A DNA stretch of 64,000 nt from Paratinospora sagittata (GCA_035771175.1 CM069598.1:14304539-14368538); one strand, 5' to 3'. Numbered from the stretch's first letter, positions 34,747 to 46,682 are shown. Numbers and translations are program-made. The notes: generated by a model not told the origin, from the sequence alone.

Positions 34747-35085
34747 TGTTGGAGTATGTTTAGCTCAAAGCTCAAGTTGGTTACTATTGTATAGTCAACA
34801 GTTGGTTGTTGTAATTGAACGGTAACTATGTTAGTTTGTTGTTTGATTTAACGGTGTAGATTAGAAGAGCTCAGGTTAGTTAGAATCGTATGATTAAGAT
34901 TAATTCTTGATGTGTATATAAAGTAGCAGCTAGCTAATGAGAATCATTCTTTTTTGAGCTTTTCTTTCTAATCTATTTTTCTTCTTTGTTACAGAGAAGC
35001 TTAATATCTTCTATGCAGTTCTTATTCATTTTTCCTTTAATTGTTTCTCTATGATTCAGATCTCAGTCTTAATCTGAATCTTTCA
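34747..35085 (+). repeat. 5' LTR of Copia C
   Basis: 339 bp, tgttggagtatg...gaatctttca, with TATA-like gtatataaagtag near 34913. It is followed at once by the PBS tggtatcagggcc (35086). No matching 3' LTR was found within the window. Confidence 0.85.
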
Positions 35086-35166
35086 TGGTATCAGGGCCTT
35101 ATTGACAAGCGTCAAGATGGCATCCAGTCCTCGAACAATCCAAATTCATCTACTGTTCAAACATAT

Positions 35167-36069
35167 CTTGGTGTCTTTCAGTCAATGTCGAATACAAATT
35201 TTCAGTCCTTAGCTAGAACTCTCAATTTCAACCTTCCAATCAAGCTTGATAGAGCAAACTATGGCAATTGGAAAGCTCAAGTTCTTGCTGCAATCCAAGC
35301 ACTAGAACTTGAGAATTTCATCTTAAAATCAGTCTCTCCTCCTTCGAGTGTATCAGAAAGATTTGATGATAATGGTGTGGTAATAGAAACACAGATCAAT
35401 CCGGAATATAGATCTTGGAGACGTGCTGATCAACTTCTTCTTTGTTGGTTACTCTCTACTATTGGAGATCTTAGAGAATTTGTATGCTCAAACCTCCACA
35501 GCTCGAGTAATGCAATTAAAGAATCAGATGCATAATGTCAAGAAAGAAAATCTGTCAATTGGAGAGTATATGTTAAAGATCAAGAACCTAGGAGATGCGA
35601 TCAAGGTCTCTGGACAAGAGATCACAGAGTATGAGATGATCATGTGTGCCTTGAATGGTCTAGGACATGATTATGATCCATTCGTTGTACTTGTGTCACA
35701 CAATGTCAGATCTATGTCTTTTCAAGAATTTCAGTACAGTCTCATGTTACATGAACAGAGGATAGATCAGTTAAATCCAGTTTCCAATGCACAGTTAAGT
35801 GGTTCTTCAACTAATCTGGTCACGCAATTTGATACTCAATATGCAAGAAATGACAACTCAAATAATAGAGGTCCGGTAGAGGACAAGGCAGGAATGGTAA
35901 ATGGAACAACAATCAAAAGATTCTTTGTCAGCTATGTCAAAAACAAGGTCATGGTGCCTTGCAATGCTATAAACGTTTTGATCAAAACTGGAATGGCAGT
36001 CAAGCTTTCAAGAATCAATATTAGAATCGTCATCAAGAAAATTTTCTGCAAGGAGTACAAAATTAGATG
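35167..36069 (+). pseudogene. Copia C gag (UBN2-type), frameshifted
   Basis: 'FNLPIKLDRANYGNWKAQVLAAI', 'YRSWRRADQLLLCWLLSTIG', then a frame change near 35465, 'TSTARVMQLKNQMHNVKKENLSI' and 'EYEMIMCALNGLGHDYD'. This is the standard plant Copia gag/UBN2 sequence. The zinc-knuckle region after 35930 is degenerate and a further frame change precedes the protease. Confidence 0.85.
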
Positions 36070-37380
36070 AATGTTGTTCAAGGAAGTCAGGCTCATTTCG
36101 CTCAGAATGCAGCCTTCATTGCCTCACCTGAAGTAGTGAATGACCCTACCTGGTATGTAGATAGTGGTGCCACTAACACTGCAAATCTCAACAATTTGGT
36201 AATAAGTTCTGAATACAAAGGCAAAGATAAGCTTGCAGTTGGTAATGGTAATCTTCTTTCTATTGCTAATATTGGTAGCTCTTCCATATCTACTGGTACA
36301 AATTCTGATGAGAAAATAAGGCTTACACATATTCTTCATGTTCCAAATATAACTAAGAATCTGCTTAGTATTTCTACTCTTACACAAGACAACAATTTGA
36401 TGGTTGAGTTCTTTGATGATTGTTGTGTTTTTAAGGATAACAGTACGGAGAAGGTCTTACTTCGAGGAGCACACAAGGATGGTCTGTACTCCCTTAGCCT
36501 TCCCACTAATTCTATGCCAAGTACTCTTACTTCTCCTGCATCTGCTGCACAGGTTCATAATGTTTGTTCATCTTGTTCAAATTCTGATTCTTCTGATTGT
36601 ACTATGCTTCATGTCTCTGATGTTGGTCCTAGTAATAAGGCTGCAGTTCTTTTTGCAGCCAAATCTGATGCAAATATTTGGCATGCAAAACTGGGAAATC
36701 CATCATTGTCTGAGCTTAAGATTGTTTACAATAAACTGAATCCTAGTTCTTCTGTTTCTGACATTCCTTTTTTGTGATTCTTGTAAACTTGGTAAGTTGC
36801 ATAAACTTCCCTTTCCATCACATGAGATTAAGGCTACTTCTCCACTTGAGATTATACACTCAGATTTATGGGGACCAGCCCCAATGCTTTCCACCTCTGG
36901 CCATTGATACTATGTCATTTTTGTAGATGCATTTACAAGATTTTCTTGGTTATTTCCTCTCAAGCTTAAGTCAGATGCTTTACAAGTGTTTATTCACTTC
37001 AAGCAAGTTGTTGAACTTGAGTTTAACACAAAGATCAAATCACTTCAAATTGATATGGGAGGGGAGTATCAAGCTTTTGTTCCTTACTTGACTAATAATG
37101 GTATCAAGGTTCGATTCTCTTGTCCATATAATCATCAACAGAATGGTATCTCTGAAAGGAAGCATCGACATGTGGTAGAAACTGGTTTGACAATGCTTGC
37201 TCATGCCAAAATGCCCCTTCACTATTAGATGGAAGCCTTTCAAACAACAACTCTTGTTATAAATACTTTGCCTTCTCCTGTTCTTAATATGACATCCCCA
37301 TATGAGAAACTTTACAATAAGTGTCCTGATTACACATTTCTCAAAACCATTGGCTGTACTTGCTTTCCTACCTAAGGTTC
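36067..37380 (+). pseudogene. Copia C protease and integrase
   Basis: Protease 'WYVDSGATNTANLNN' and 'HVPNITKNLLSIS'. Pre-integrase 'IWHAKLGNPSLSELK'. Frame break at 36776, then the zinc-finger end 'CKLGKLHKLPFPSH'. Integrase core 'LEIIHSDLWGPAP', 'FVDAFTRFSWLFPLK', 'LQIDMGGEYQAF' and 'CPYNHQQNGISERKHRHVVE'. Stops at 36904 (in 'GH*YYVIFVDAF'), 37226 and 37372. The expected Asp in 'SDNGGEY' is present here as 'IDMGGEY'. Confidence 0.88.
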
Positions 37381-37384
37381 TATT

Positions 37385-39130
37385 CCTCACATAAGTTTGA
37401 TTTTCACACTATTAAGTGTGTATTTGTTGGCTATAGTAATGTTCGCAAGGGGTATCTTTGCTTGCATCCCTCTGGTAAGACTTATGTGTCTCGGCATGTT
37501 GTTTTTAATGAACTGGAATTTCCTTACACACAATTATTCTCTTTCTCACAACCTGTTTCTTCTTCAATGCCTTCTAGCCCTCCTATTTCAATGCTTCACC
37601 CTGTTTCTCCCTGCTTTAATTCTCAGCCAAGTACCTCTCAAAGCCCTGTTTCTGCTCCTTTGTCTTCCACACCTGTGCCTACTGATCCACCATTGTCTCA
37701 AGTATCTCCTGATTCAGCCTTCCCTTCTACAAATCCATCTCCTCATATTAACACAAATGCTCAAACCTCAACTCACCCAATGCAAACCCGTTCCAAAAGT
37801 GGTATATTCAAACCAAAAGTCTATACTTCTGTTCATACTGCTCCTTTAACTTTGGAACCTTCTTCTGTAAAAGAGGCTTTGCAAGATCCTAAGTGGGCAC
37901 ATGCAATGCAAGAAGAGTATAAAGCCTTTGTTGGCAATAAAACTTGGAGATTTGTTCCTTATCAATCTAATATGAATGTTCTTGGTTCTAAGTGGGTGTT
38001 TAGAACTAAGTTTAATCCTGATGGCTCTGTTGCCAAGTACAAAGCTAGATTGGTGGCAAAGAGGTTCCATCAAACCGCGGGTATGGATTTCTTTGATACT
38101 TATAGTCCAGTTGTTAAGGCTTCGACTATAAGAGTGAATTTCACACTTGCTATATCTCTCAAGGTTGGGACATCCAACAAGTTGACATCAACAATGCCTT
38201 TTTTAATGGTGATTTGGAAGAACTTGTTTTTGTGGAGCAACTTGAAGGGTTTATTAGTGCTGCTCATTCTTCCTTTGTATGCAAACTTGATAAAGCTTTG
38301 TATGGGCTTAAACAAGCTCCAAGGGCTTGGTTTCAAAAGCTTAGATCTGCCTTACTCAGCTGGGGATTTGTTAACTCTCAATCTGATGTCTCATTGTTTA
38401 TAAAGAAGTCGACTACTTTTTATATTCTGCTCTTGGTTTATGTTGATGATATTCTCATCATTGGAAGCTGCTCTTCTGAAGTCAAGTATATCATCAAGCA
38501 GCTGAATGATACTTTTGCTCTCAAAACTTTGGGTTCTATCAACCATTTTTTAAGCTTTCAAGCAACTAGAGCTGCTGCTGGTCTGTATTTAACTCAGGCC
38601 AAGTATGTTACTGATTTGTTAACCAGAACCAGCATGATGTCTTGCAAGCCTTGCTCCACTCCTGTCAGTGCTTCCTCTAAACTTTCGGCTCAGGATGGTA
38701 CTCCCTTTGAAGATCCCTCTCTTTACAGAAGTTTTATTGGCACACTTCAATACTTGACTCATACCAGGCCAGACATCAACTTTATAGTTAATAAGCTCAA
38801 TCAATTTCTCTCATCTCCATCTTCTGTTCATTGGAGTGCTTGTAAGAGGGTTCTCAGATATCTTAAAGGCACTCCCCATCATGGTTTATTTTTTCAAGTA
38901 GCTTCTTCTCCTAAGATTGAAGCATTCTGTGATGCAGACTGGGCTAGCTCCTTGGATGATGGGAAATCTACAAGTGGTTTTTGTGTTTATTTGGGAGGAA
39001 ACTTAATCACTTGGTCTTCTAAAAAGAAAATTTGGGTGGCTCGTAGAAGTACCGAGGTAGAGTACAGGGCATTGGCTCGTAGGAGTACCGAGGCAGAGTC
39101 CATGCTACATTGCATTGGGGCTTGCCATCA
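37385..39130 (+). pseudogene. Copia C linker, reverse transcriptase and partial RNase H
   Basis: 'FDFHTIKCVFVGYSNVRKGY', a Ser/Pro-rich linker, RT 'WVFRTKFNPDGSVAKYKARLVAKRF', 'DTYSPVVKAST', a frameshift near 38170, then 'LDKALYGLKQAPRAWF', intact 'YVDDILIIG', 'GTLQYLTHTRPDINF' and 'AFCDADWASSLDDGKSTSGF'. RNase H contains a 12-codon in-frame tandem duplication of 'ARRSTEVEYRAL' near 39038-39109 and then decays. Confidence 0.88.
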
Positions 39131-39429
39131 CCTGAATTCTAGTCTTTTAACTTCTGCCCCTCTCTATAGTCAAAAGGCTGAATTTCTTGACTGGACACCC
39201 CCTTCTCCAAAAAAAAAGTGTCTGCTGAAAATCTACCTGCTTCCATGTAAGATATTAAAATGGCTGACTTCTGTCACATTGCATAACTATGAAATTTTCA
39301 TGTGTGTTATGTTGCTAAAAATTCAGGATTGGTTGTCCTACTTCACTGGACTAGGTGGGCTTTCTCTTTGTTGTGTAACATAATACTATATTTTTCTTTT
39401 GGATGTTGTATTTTGTAGTCATGTGTAAA

Positions 39430-39747
39430 TCTGGAATTGGACTTCATAATCTGGAATTGGACTTCATGTCACCTGAAAGTGTCAGCGAGTGCATCAAAAT
39501 GATTGATGAATTCTGAATTCTTCCGGAAGAGCATAAAGCCAAACAAGAAGGATTAGAGGTAAATCTTTATAATCTTAAAGCTAAGTATTTCTTTTGTGCA
39601 AGTTCTCATTTCTCTTTTTCATTTACTTTATATACTTTAATGTAATAGGGAACCTTTCCTGGGTTGCAACAGGTTAAGAACATGACTCTCTACAGTATTA
39701 ATGCAGCCATCAAAGAAATTCAAGAGATGACGTCAAGTGCAGTTTAA
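39430..39747 (+). pseudogene. Two-exon gene tail of unknown family
   Basis: A coding-like segment ends 'EEHKAKQEGLE'|GTAAAT at 39559, followed by an intron (39560-39648, ...GTAATAG) and an exon 39649-39747 reading 'GTFPGLQQVKNMTLYSINAA' and more, ending in TAA. Junction phases agree (phase 0). The first exon has an in-frame TGA ('MIDEF*ILPEEH') and an 18-bp duplication (tctggaattggacttcat). I do not recognise the family. It could be the C-terminus of a host gene displaced when Copia C inserted or truncated. Confidence 0.4.
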
Positions 39748-41074
39748 GTGGGCGCATCCTCAGATAAGACATTGATCTTTATTGATTTATTTATTTTTGG
39801 TTTCTGATTGAGCTTTGCTATTGGTGTCTAACATGAATGTCATGAATTTCTATATTGTCAAGTATTCATGTCCATTATGTAAAATATCCACTTAAAGTTT
39901 TTGGATGCTCCAATAATTAGGTTAATTTAATGTACACTCTTTAATGAATATACTGGGTGGCATGCGATTCTTAAATCTATAATATTATTTATGGCCAAAT
40001 TAGGTAATTTACTGTTAATTGCTCAATTCTAACTGCTTATGTAATCAGTCTTAACCAACTTGGTTTGACATTAAATTGCGGATTGATGGTAATAGATCTG
40101 GATTTTTATATTTTAATCAGCTAGTTCAGACTGAAATTGGCCGAATTCTAAAATCCAACATCTCTAATGACATCTAGCCATATAGGAGTATCTAGGGAAG
40201 GTTTCTGAAGTTGATCTTACTTCATGGTGGGTCATGAAAGTTAGCTGGGTCTATTGGTGTCTTCTTATTTTCTTATTATTTATATAATTCGTTCTTACGG
40301 GTGAGCTACACAAATTTCTGAGTTTGTTGGGTGGATCCTTGGCATTATTTTGCTTCACATGGGGGAGGGTGAAATAAAATTGCTCCAACCACGAGAGTTT
40401 GATCATTTTGCAAACACGAAGCCTTCAAGTAAGCTTCCTTTGAGTACTCATTTACATGGTCAAACAATTTTGTCCATCAGTTACAGTTTGAAAGGAGAGT
40501 TTGGAAGGAAGTTGGGAGGGCAGGAGATATTTCAAAGCATAAATATTTTGGGAAAGATGATTGAATAGGTGACTGTCACTATATGAAATCTTTCAGTAAG
40601 GTTGCAGATGGGAGGAGAAAGGCCAATTTATTTTTCTTGTTAGGCAGAGACACAAAACATGCAGGAAGAACTATAGGGAATTTGATCATGGATTTTTACT
40701 GCAACTTCTACTTTCTCCTAACCTAGCATTTATACTGAAATTTGGTTGGTGGATCAACAGAAGGTGAACGTTAGCCTTGTTCTTTTGGTGATTAAAAGTC
40801 TTTTTACTTGTTTGTTGATGCTGATTTAGGGCATTAAGCATTTTCTTAATTACATGAGATCGGCTACAAAAATCTTTTACCTCAACTTTACTTTATTAAG
40901 GACTAAATTGACATCAAAGTTATAAGCTGCTAGATCTTTTTAATTAATTATTTTTGTTCATGTTATTTTCTGTATTTTATAATCTATCTCTATAGTGAAT
41001 TATTAATAGGTCTCTCTCTCTTCAGTGCGAGACTTTTTACTTTCAGAACGAACATTTTCATCATTAAAATACAG
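39748..41074. other. Intergenic, nothing recognised
   Basis: AT-rich DNA. A short open frame at 40350-40568 has no domain or paralogue that I recognise, so it is not called as a gene. Confidence 0.4.
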
Positions 41075-41327
41075 AAAATCGTCGCTAATACGTTTAGTGA
41101 CAATAATGCTTTCGTCGATAGATTCGTCACCAATTCACTGTCGCTGAAAATTTTGATGACATTTATGATAATTTCGTCGCGAAATATATTAGCGACGACA
41201 ATGAATTTGTCGCAAAATACATCTTTAACGGCAATTATTTCGTCGCTAAATATTAATTTTCGTTGCTATTAATAATATTTACGACGAATTTCCTTTTTGG
41301 GGACGGGCATTTTCATCGCTAATAATC
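41075..41327. mobile_element. CACTA-like subterminal repeat array (fragment)
   Basis: About ten direct and inverted copies of tttcgtcgctaa/ttagcgacgaaa variants in 250 bp, the pattern of subterminal regions of plant CACTA (En/Spm) elements. No CACTA terminus, 3-bp duplication or transposase is visible, so it is a fragment or a relic of a non-autonomous copy. Confidence 0.5.
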
Positions 41328-41711
41328 TATTTTCTGTTTTTTTTTAAAAAAAAAACTTTTACATGTTTTTTTGGGTATAGAGGCCTGCTACATGATATTT
41401 TAAATTTTTACAGAATATAAGAGAAGACATTCTAATAATAGAAACATACTAAAAGCTATATATACACATTAATATTTCTTATACATTGCACATACAACGC
41501 AAAATAAAACTGTACTCTTGTACTTTATTCACATGTCCTGCCCTATACGTGTTTATGGTTGTCTTACCAACCAACTACATTAGTATTAATGAGAAAAAAT
41601 AATTAATTCCTTTTCATATGCTTCTCATTCTGATATTATACCTATACATCTACAGAGCTCATCATTCAAAATTTCTATAAAGTGAGGAAGACCCTTCAAG
41701 TTACATTAGTA

Positions 41712-41962
41712 TTAATGAGCTGGCTCCTTGCTCTTCGTCATTTTTATCCTCTGCTCCTCCTCCATAAGGCCAAAGACATACCTTGGAGCAGGAGCAATTC
41801 CTCTCACCTTCAAAGACCTGCAAAGAAGCAAAAACTAAGTCAGATGGGTGCAAGAAAAGATGAGTAATTAATTTGGTAGATTGAGTACCACCAACAGCTT
41901 CAATGCCAAGAGTAAGTGGTGCCACATCCAAGAGAAGAATATCTGCATTAAGCTCTTATAAT
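41712..41962 (-). pseudogene. BiP-like HSP70 gene fragment
   Basis: The minus strand reads '[19 protein letters not shown]', a near exact HSP70/BiP substrate-domain block. This is followed by an intron-like stretch ending in TTTGCAG, then 'VFEGER' fused by a deletion to 'GIAPAPR' and an 'AEDK' remnant in another frame. The ER-type 'VAPLTLGIE' wording points to BiP rather than cytosolic HSP70. It is clearly a deleted, frameshifted scrap. Confidence 0.65.
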
Positions 41963-43630
41963 CTAGTCTCATCAACATAATTTTTTTGGAATAATTCTAA
42001 AACCACATTTCATTTTCAGACTCTAAAATGCCTTCAATTTAAGTGCAGTATTTTTTGGTTAGGAAGGTTCTAGTAACCAAGATATGTTTTCTTTACAATT
42101 CAAACAATGAGTTCACTAGAGTTAAAAATCTAGAGACAAGAAAAACATTTGTAACCATTCTTTGACGAGAAGCTTCTCTGGAGGTTTAACAACAAATTTG
42201 ATGTTTATGAATCATCTGATCTTCACTTACAATTTACAAAGACAAGAACAAAGATAAGTCCAAGTAAATCCCAAAACACAATATAAAAATGTTGTTATAA
42301 AATCCTTCTACTATTTCATTTTGCCAGAAACTGGTAAGAGCAGCAAAAATGCAATTCAAAAAATAAGATACCATTAGTATGAGCCTACTTCATGAACTAG
42401 TGATTGTATCATTTCTTCATTTCCCTAACCATCTCCAATCCAAGAGAACGGGCAATCTTTCACAGATGGGTCTTAATTACTAGCTAATTGCTTGAAATCC
42501 ACACAAGGTTGTCAGGCCTAGGCCTAGACTTAGACCTAGACCTAGGTTATGAACTTAGAGTTTTTTATTCAAATTGCATATCATATATGTTGATCTTAAA
42601 GGGGTAAATGTGGATGATTGATGATTCAATTTACTGATCTTACTTGTTGAAAATCCTAAGTGTAGTGCAAATTTGGCCTAGGCCATAAATTTAGAAATTA
42701 TGGCCTAGACAATAAATAAATAACATTCACATGCTAGTATAAATCAAGGAATGTCAAAAAAAAAAAAAATATTAGTGAAACTTGCTGATGTTTGAGTCAA
42801 ATAAAGGCTAGATAATTTACATATGACTACACGAATATTTTGCAAATAGTCTTTTTGACGAATATTCAGTGAATGGCCTATCAGTACTATATCATAGTAC
42901 ATTTGACAACGTAATAAATTATTCATTCTATATATGATAAAATCTCATAAATTAAAAGACCTTTTTTTAGTTTCAGAGGAGACAACATTATAAACATTTT
43001 TTATTGTTTTCATCATTTTAGTAATTAATTATGTTTACTTAGATCTATATATATCTATATATATATATATATATTTCCATTTAAGTATACTAATTAACAA
43101 TAAACTCATATTATATATAAAATGTAAAATAAGCATATAAGATCTATTGGAGATAATCTAAATTATGTTATTTATTAGACTTTTGTATCTAATTAGGAAT
43201 TAGAAATTTGAGATTTGTTAATTTAGAAAGTTAAGTTTAGGTTAGAAATTAGAAGGTTGGAGAAATTAAAAAGGGATTTCAGCTAAATCTACCCTCCCTT
43301 TCCTTTCTGTTCACCAACCCGATTAAAAAATTTGAAGAGAAAAAAAAAATCATTATGTAAAATTAACAAAAAAGAACATTAATAAACCTCCTATACCCTC
43401 CTCTCTCTCTTCACCCACTCACTTTCTACCCTAAACCCTTCAACCCTTCAATCCTCCAACTCATCTCAATATTCAATCTTGTTATTTTCTTGTATTTTTT
43501 TAATTAAAAGCATATATTTTCATTTTTTTTTCACTCTTTTGAAGTATTTTTTATTTTTTTTGCAAAAAAAATACCCAAAATCAGAGATAAAGGGGGGCGA
43601 AATATAGGTTTCAAAACCCAAAAAAATCGT
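41963..43630. other. Intergenic, simple repeats only
   Basis: AT-rich. It contains a short degenerate cctagg/cctagac run (42513-42545), a TA microsatellite (43044-43073) and a CT-rich tract with ccctaaaccctt (43425-43440). No gene. Confidence 0.4.
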
Positions 43631-43855
43631 CCCGGATTGGATGTCCAACCCTGCGTGGGCGGACAAAATGAAGTTTGCCGTACCCTACAGGTCGAGCATA
43701 TCTCCTCTACTCGGCTCATTAGGGTCGAACAAATAAAAAAACTGAAAACTGCATTGTCCAACCCAACAAGGTCGGAAACACCTTTATGTCCGACCTATTA
43801 TAGTTGGAGGTTGGGCGTAAAGAGAAATGTCCAACCCTGGTGGGTAGAACGTTTG
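43631..43855. repeat. GTCCAACCC/GGTCGGAC short interspersed motifs
   Basis: gtccaaccc occurs at about 43643, 43756 and 43829. Related gtccgacc, ggtcggaa, ggtcgagc and gggtcgaac lie between them in both orientations. This looks like subterminal repeats of a non-autonomous DNA transposon. Flanking CT-rich (43400) and GA-rich (44170) tracts with ccctaaaccc/gggtttaggg may be its inverted ends, roughly 43260-44260. Confidence 0.4.
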
Positions 43856-44496
43856 CGATTTTGGCACACGGAATGGGTTTCTAGAACACATTTTTGCTGC
43901 CTCATTTCACTATTTTCACCTTTTTTTTTTCATAAAAAAATATTACAATCCAACAATGTATTAGAACATGTAAAAATCATGACTTATTGATTTGTGATCA
44001 AATATTGCACTTTAATCACTTTGAGTTCAAGGCCTCTAAAATCCGAAATAATTGTATTTTTTTACAAGATTTTGCGACGTTGTTGCTCACAAATTTTTTT
44101 AATGGTATTCTACCCTTTGAATGATTGAAAAACTTACAAAACTAATGAATCAATAGTGAAGAAAAGAGAAGAAACAAGAAAGAGGGAGAGGGAAAGGGTT
44201 TAGGGAATTAAAAATTGAATTATGAGTGATCTAAATTATAAGTAATTTGGGCTATGGTTAAAATTGTTTTACCATCAACTATCCAAATATTCACATTATA
44301 ATGTATACTATTATAAAGCCAAAACTCTTTAACTTACCATGTGTTACTTTTATTATAAATTTATAAATTACCTACTACTTTTCAATAAACTATCAAATAA
44401 AGTTATATAAAAAAAAATACATTTATGGGTAATTTAGTAATAAAGAACTAAGAGATTTTTTATTAATATTAGTAATTATAAGACTCATTGAAGAAT

Positions 44497-44678
44497 TATG
44501 GTGGTAGGCCAGTTGGTTAAGAAACTGAGTATAAATGAGGTTGAGGTACAAGTCTCGAGTTCGAGCTTGAGTATGCCCCCATTTAATCCACGATTGTTTA
44601 GAAGGTCAACTCAAACGTCTTTGGCATTCCCATAGTCTTGCCTAAAGGAAAGTGAGACATTCCCCTCTTTTTTTTTTC
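44497..44678 (+). mobile_element. tRNA-derived SINE
   Basis: About 180 bp. The tRNA-like head has box A gtaggccagttggttaa (44504-44520) and box B gagttcgagctt (about 44558-44569), at normal Pol III spacing. A non-tRNA body follows, and the 3' end is a T-tract (44667-44678). It resembles plant Au-type SINEs in having a terminal T-run. No target duplication confirmed. Confidence 0.65.
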
Positions 44679-45829
44679 TTTCTTTGCAACTTCTTTAACC
44701 TCTCATTTTACTTCCTTTTTTGGTAACTTCCAGCACCATTTTATTTACGTATAATACATGTGCTTGTCAACTAATAGCATATAGTTTGATTGCACATTAT
44801 TCCAAGGCCCAATCAAGCCTTGTGTTTGAACTTGTAAGGAACATGCTATTTTTTAGGACAAGCGAATGAAAGAAATAAAGAATTTATACCTTCGGCCACA
44901 GATAGGTAGGCTTAAAAGTTGATTGTTACCATCTTATACCATCAATGAGATGAACAAACCCTTATTAGGAAACTATATAAGGTTTAGAAACCTATTTCTT
45001 ATTCCATTTAGAAATAAATTTTTTCATACTACATGAGATAATTGTTTGATTTTGGCTCAAACATGGATTCTTTGTTCGATTAGAACATGGAACTAAATAT
45101 CAATAATTGTTTTATAATCTAGTTGTGTTTGAATAAGGGAAAATCATGTTGGTATAGTCATATTAGAAGGAGAAATCTTTGTTGGTCACAATTTTTAAAT
45201 ATTATGGTTGAAGAGTCTCTATAAAGGAGGTCTCTAATTGTTTATTAATCATCTCAATTAGTGAGTGAGATCTAGAAGAATGTAAAGCTTGGTATTTAAA
45301 AACTTTCTGAAAAAGAATAGAGTTTAGAATTTGTGTAGGTGGCACGGTTTAAGCTCTTGTTTTATTTTAGGTATTCTCTTTCTGTTTTTCTTCTTTACCA
45401 AAGGTTTAAATATGAGTACTATCTGATGTAGAAGTATTTGAGGTGTTTAAGTCCTTTAAGGTATTTGTTAATTGATAGTGAAACATGTTTTGCCTGTGGT
45501 TTTTTCTATAATTTTGGAGTTTTTTCACGTATATATCATTGAGTTGTTGGTAATGATCTTTCTTGAATCTATCAAATCAGAGGGTTTAGGTGCTTTTTCC
45601 AATAATAACTTTATGAGTCAAATATGGAATACTGTTAATAATTGCGAGCCAAGTGTAGAATCATAAAATTAAAATAAACACACAAAAATTACTTGATTCG
45701 ACATTAAGCCTATGTCTATGGGAGAAGAGTGAGAAATTTTCTTATTTCATAATGTAAAAGAAATCATAAGAGCAATACATATAGATATAACAAAGCAACC
45801 AAATTAATAACTCCCAATTATGAGCTTCT
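44679..45829. other. Intergenic, nothing recognised
   Basis: AT-rich. 45770-45812 shares a roughly 40-bp phrase (aagagcaat...aaattaataactc) with 48352-48395. Together the two sites probably mark broken edges of Copia D. Confidence 0.4.
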
Positions 45830-46682
45830 ATCAACGAAGCACGAACAACCTCCAACAAGTGTCGATTTTTTCATTTAGAGACTCCATTCTGCTGAGGTGT
45901 ATTAGAACAAGTAGTTTGATGAATAATTTCATGTGCTTCCATATATTTTTAAAATTCAAGATTTTTATACTCGTCACCATTGTCACTACGAAGAACTTGG
46001 ATCTATGCATTGTATTGAGTACGAACCATCTTATAAAAATTCTGAAATAACCTATTTATTTCACTTTTGGACTTCGTCAAGCACACCCAAGTCATCCTAG
46101 TACAATCATCAATAAAAGTAACAAACTAGTGTGATCCATTCAAAGTAGAGACTTTAGACATATCCCAAACATTAGAATGTATAACCATAAAAAGAAACTA
46201 GACTTTTGTTTGAACTTAAAGGAAAAGAAGCATGATGACTTTTTGCTAGTTCACAAACAATACACTGGAAATTGAAGCAATCAAGTTTTACAAATAAACT
46301 AGGAAGTAATCTTTTTAAGTAACCAAAGGAAGCATGCCCTAAACGTCGATGTCATAACCATATTACAGATTTCTGCCTTTCCTCACTGTCAATGCTTGAC
46401 GTAGCTTATTCGAACTTTTTGACTCTAATACCACAGCCAATCGTCTGCCTCATTTGAATGTCCTTAAACACACAAAACTCGGGCAAAAAAATTTCCACAC
46501 AAGATAGGGTTGTTCTAATTTGGGCAACGGATACAAAATTATAATCCAAAGTCGGAATAAATAGAACATAATCTAAATTCAAAGTATTAGTGAGAGGTAA
46601 AGAACCTTCTCCAATAATCGAGGTTGTAGTACCATTTGCAGTAGAAACAAATTTTTGTGAGGATGGTTTAAAGGCCGAGACT
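45830..46682 (-). mobile_element. Copia D remnant (pre-integrase and integrase)
   Basis: The minus strand reads 'RRLGHASFGYLKRLLPSLF', 'CELAKSHHASFPLS', 'FIDDCTRMTWV', 'VLRSDNGDEYK', 'HQTTCSNTPQQNGVS' and 'NRHLLEVV' across broken frames. These are Copia GAG-pre-integrase and integrase motifs. The right edge meets the LTR of the element at 46683, which appears to have inserted here. Many stops; inactive. Confidence 0.8.

Larger units (their letters stand above)
34747..39400 (+). mobile_element. 3'-truncated Ty1/Copia retrotransposon C in the JMJ24-like gene
   Basis: It starts with an LTR and PBS and runs gag-PR-IN-RT-RH on the plus strand. It decays after the middle of RNase H (about 39130) and has no 3' LTR, so its right edge near 39400 is approximate. 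It differs in LTR and RT sequence from Copia A/B; the motif 'YVDDILIIG' and gag type suggest an Ale/Retrofit-like lineage. Confidence 0.85.

Noticed and set aside
42513..42545. Telomere-like cctagg/cctagac run
   Set aside because: Too short and irregular. Plant telomere repeat is CCCTAAA; a single ccctaaaccctt near 43430 is also isolated.
45472..46050. Small plus-strand frames of 64 and 76 codons
   Set aside because: One overlaps the antisense of Copia D integrase; the other has no domain.
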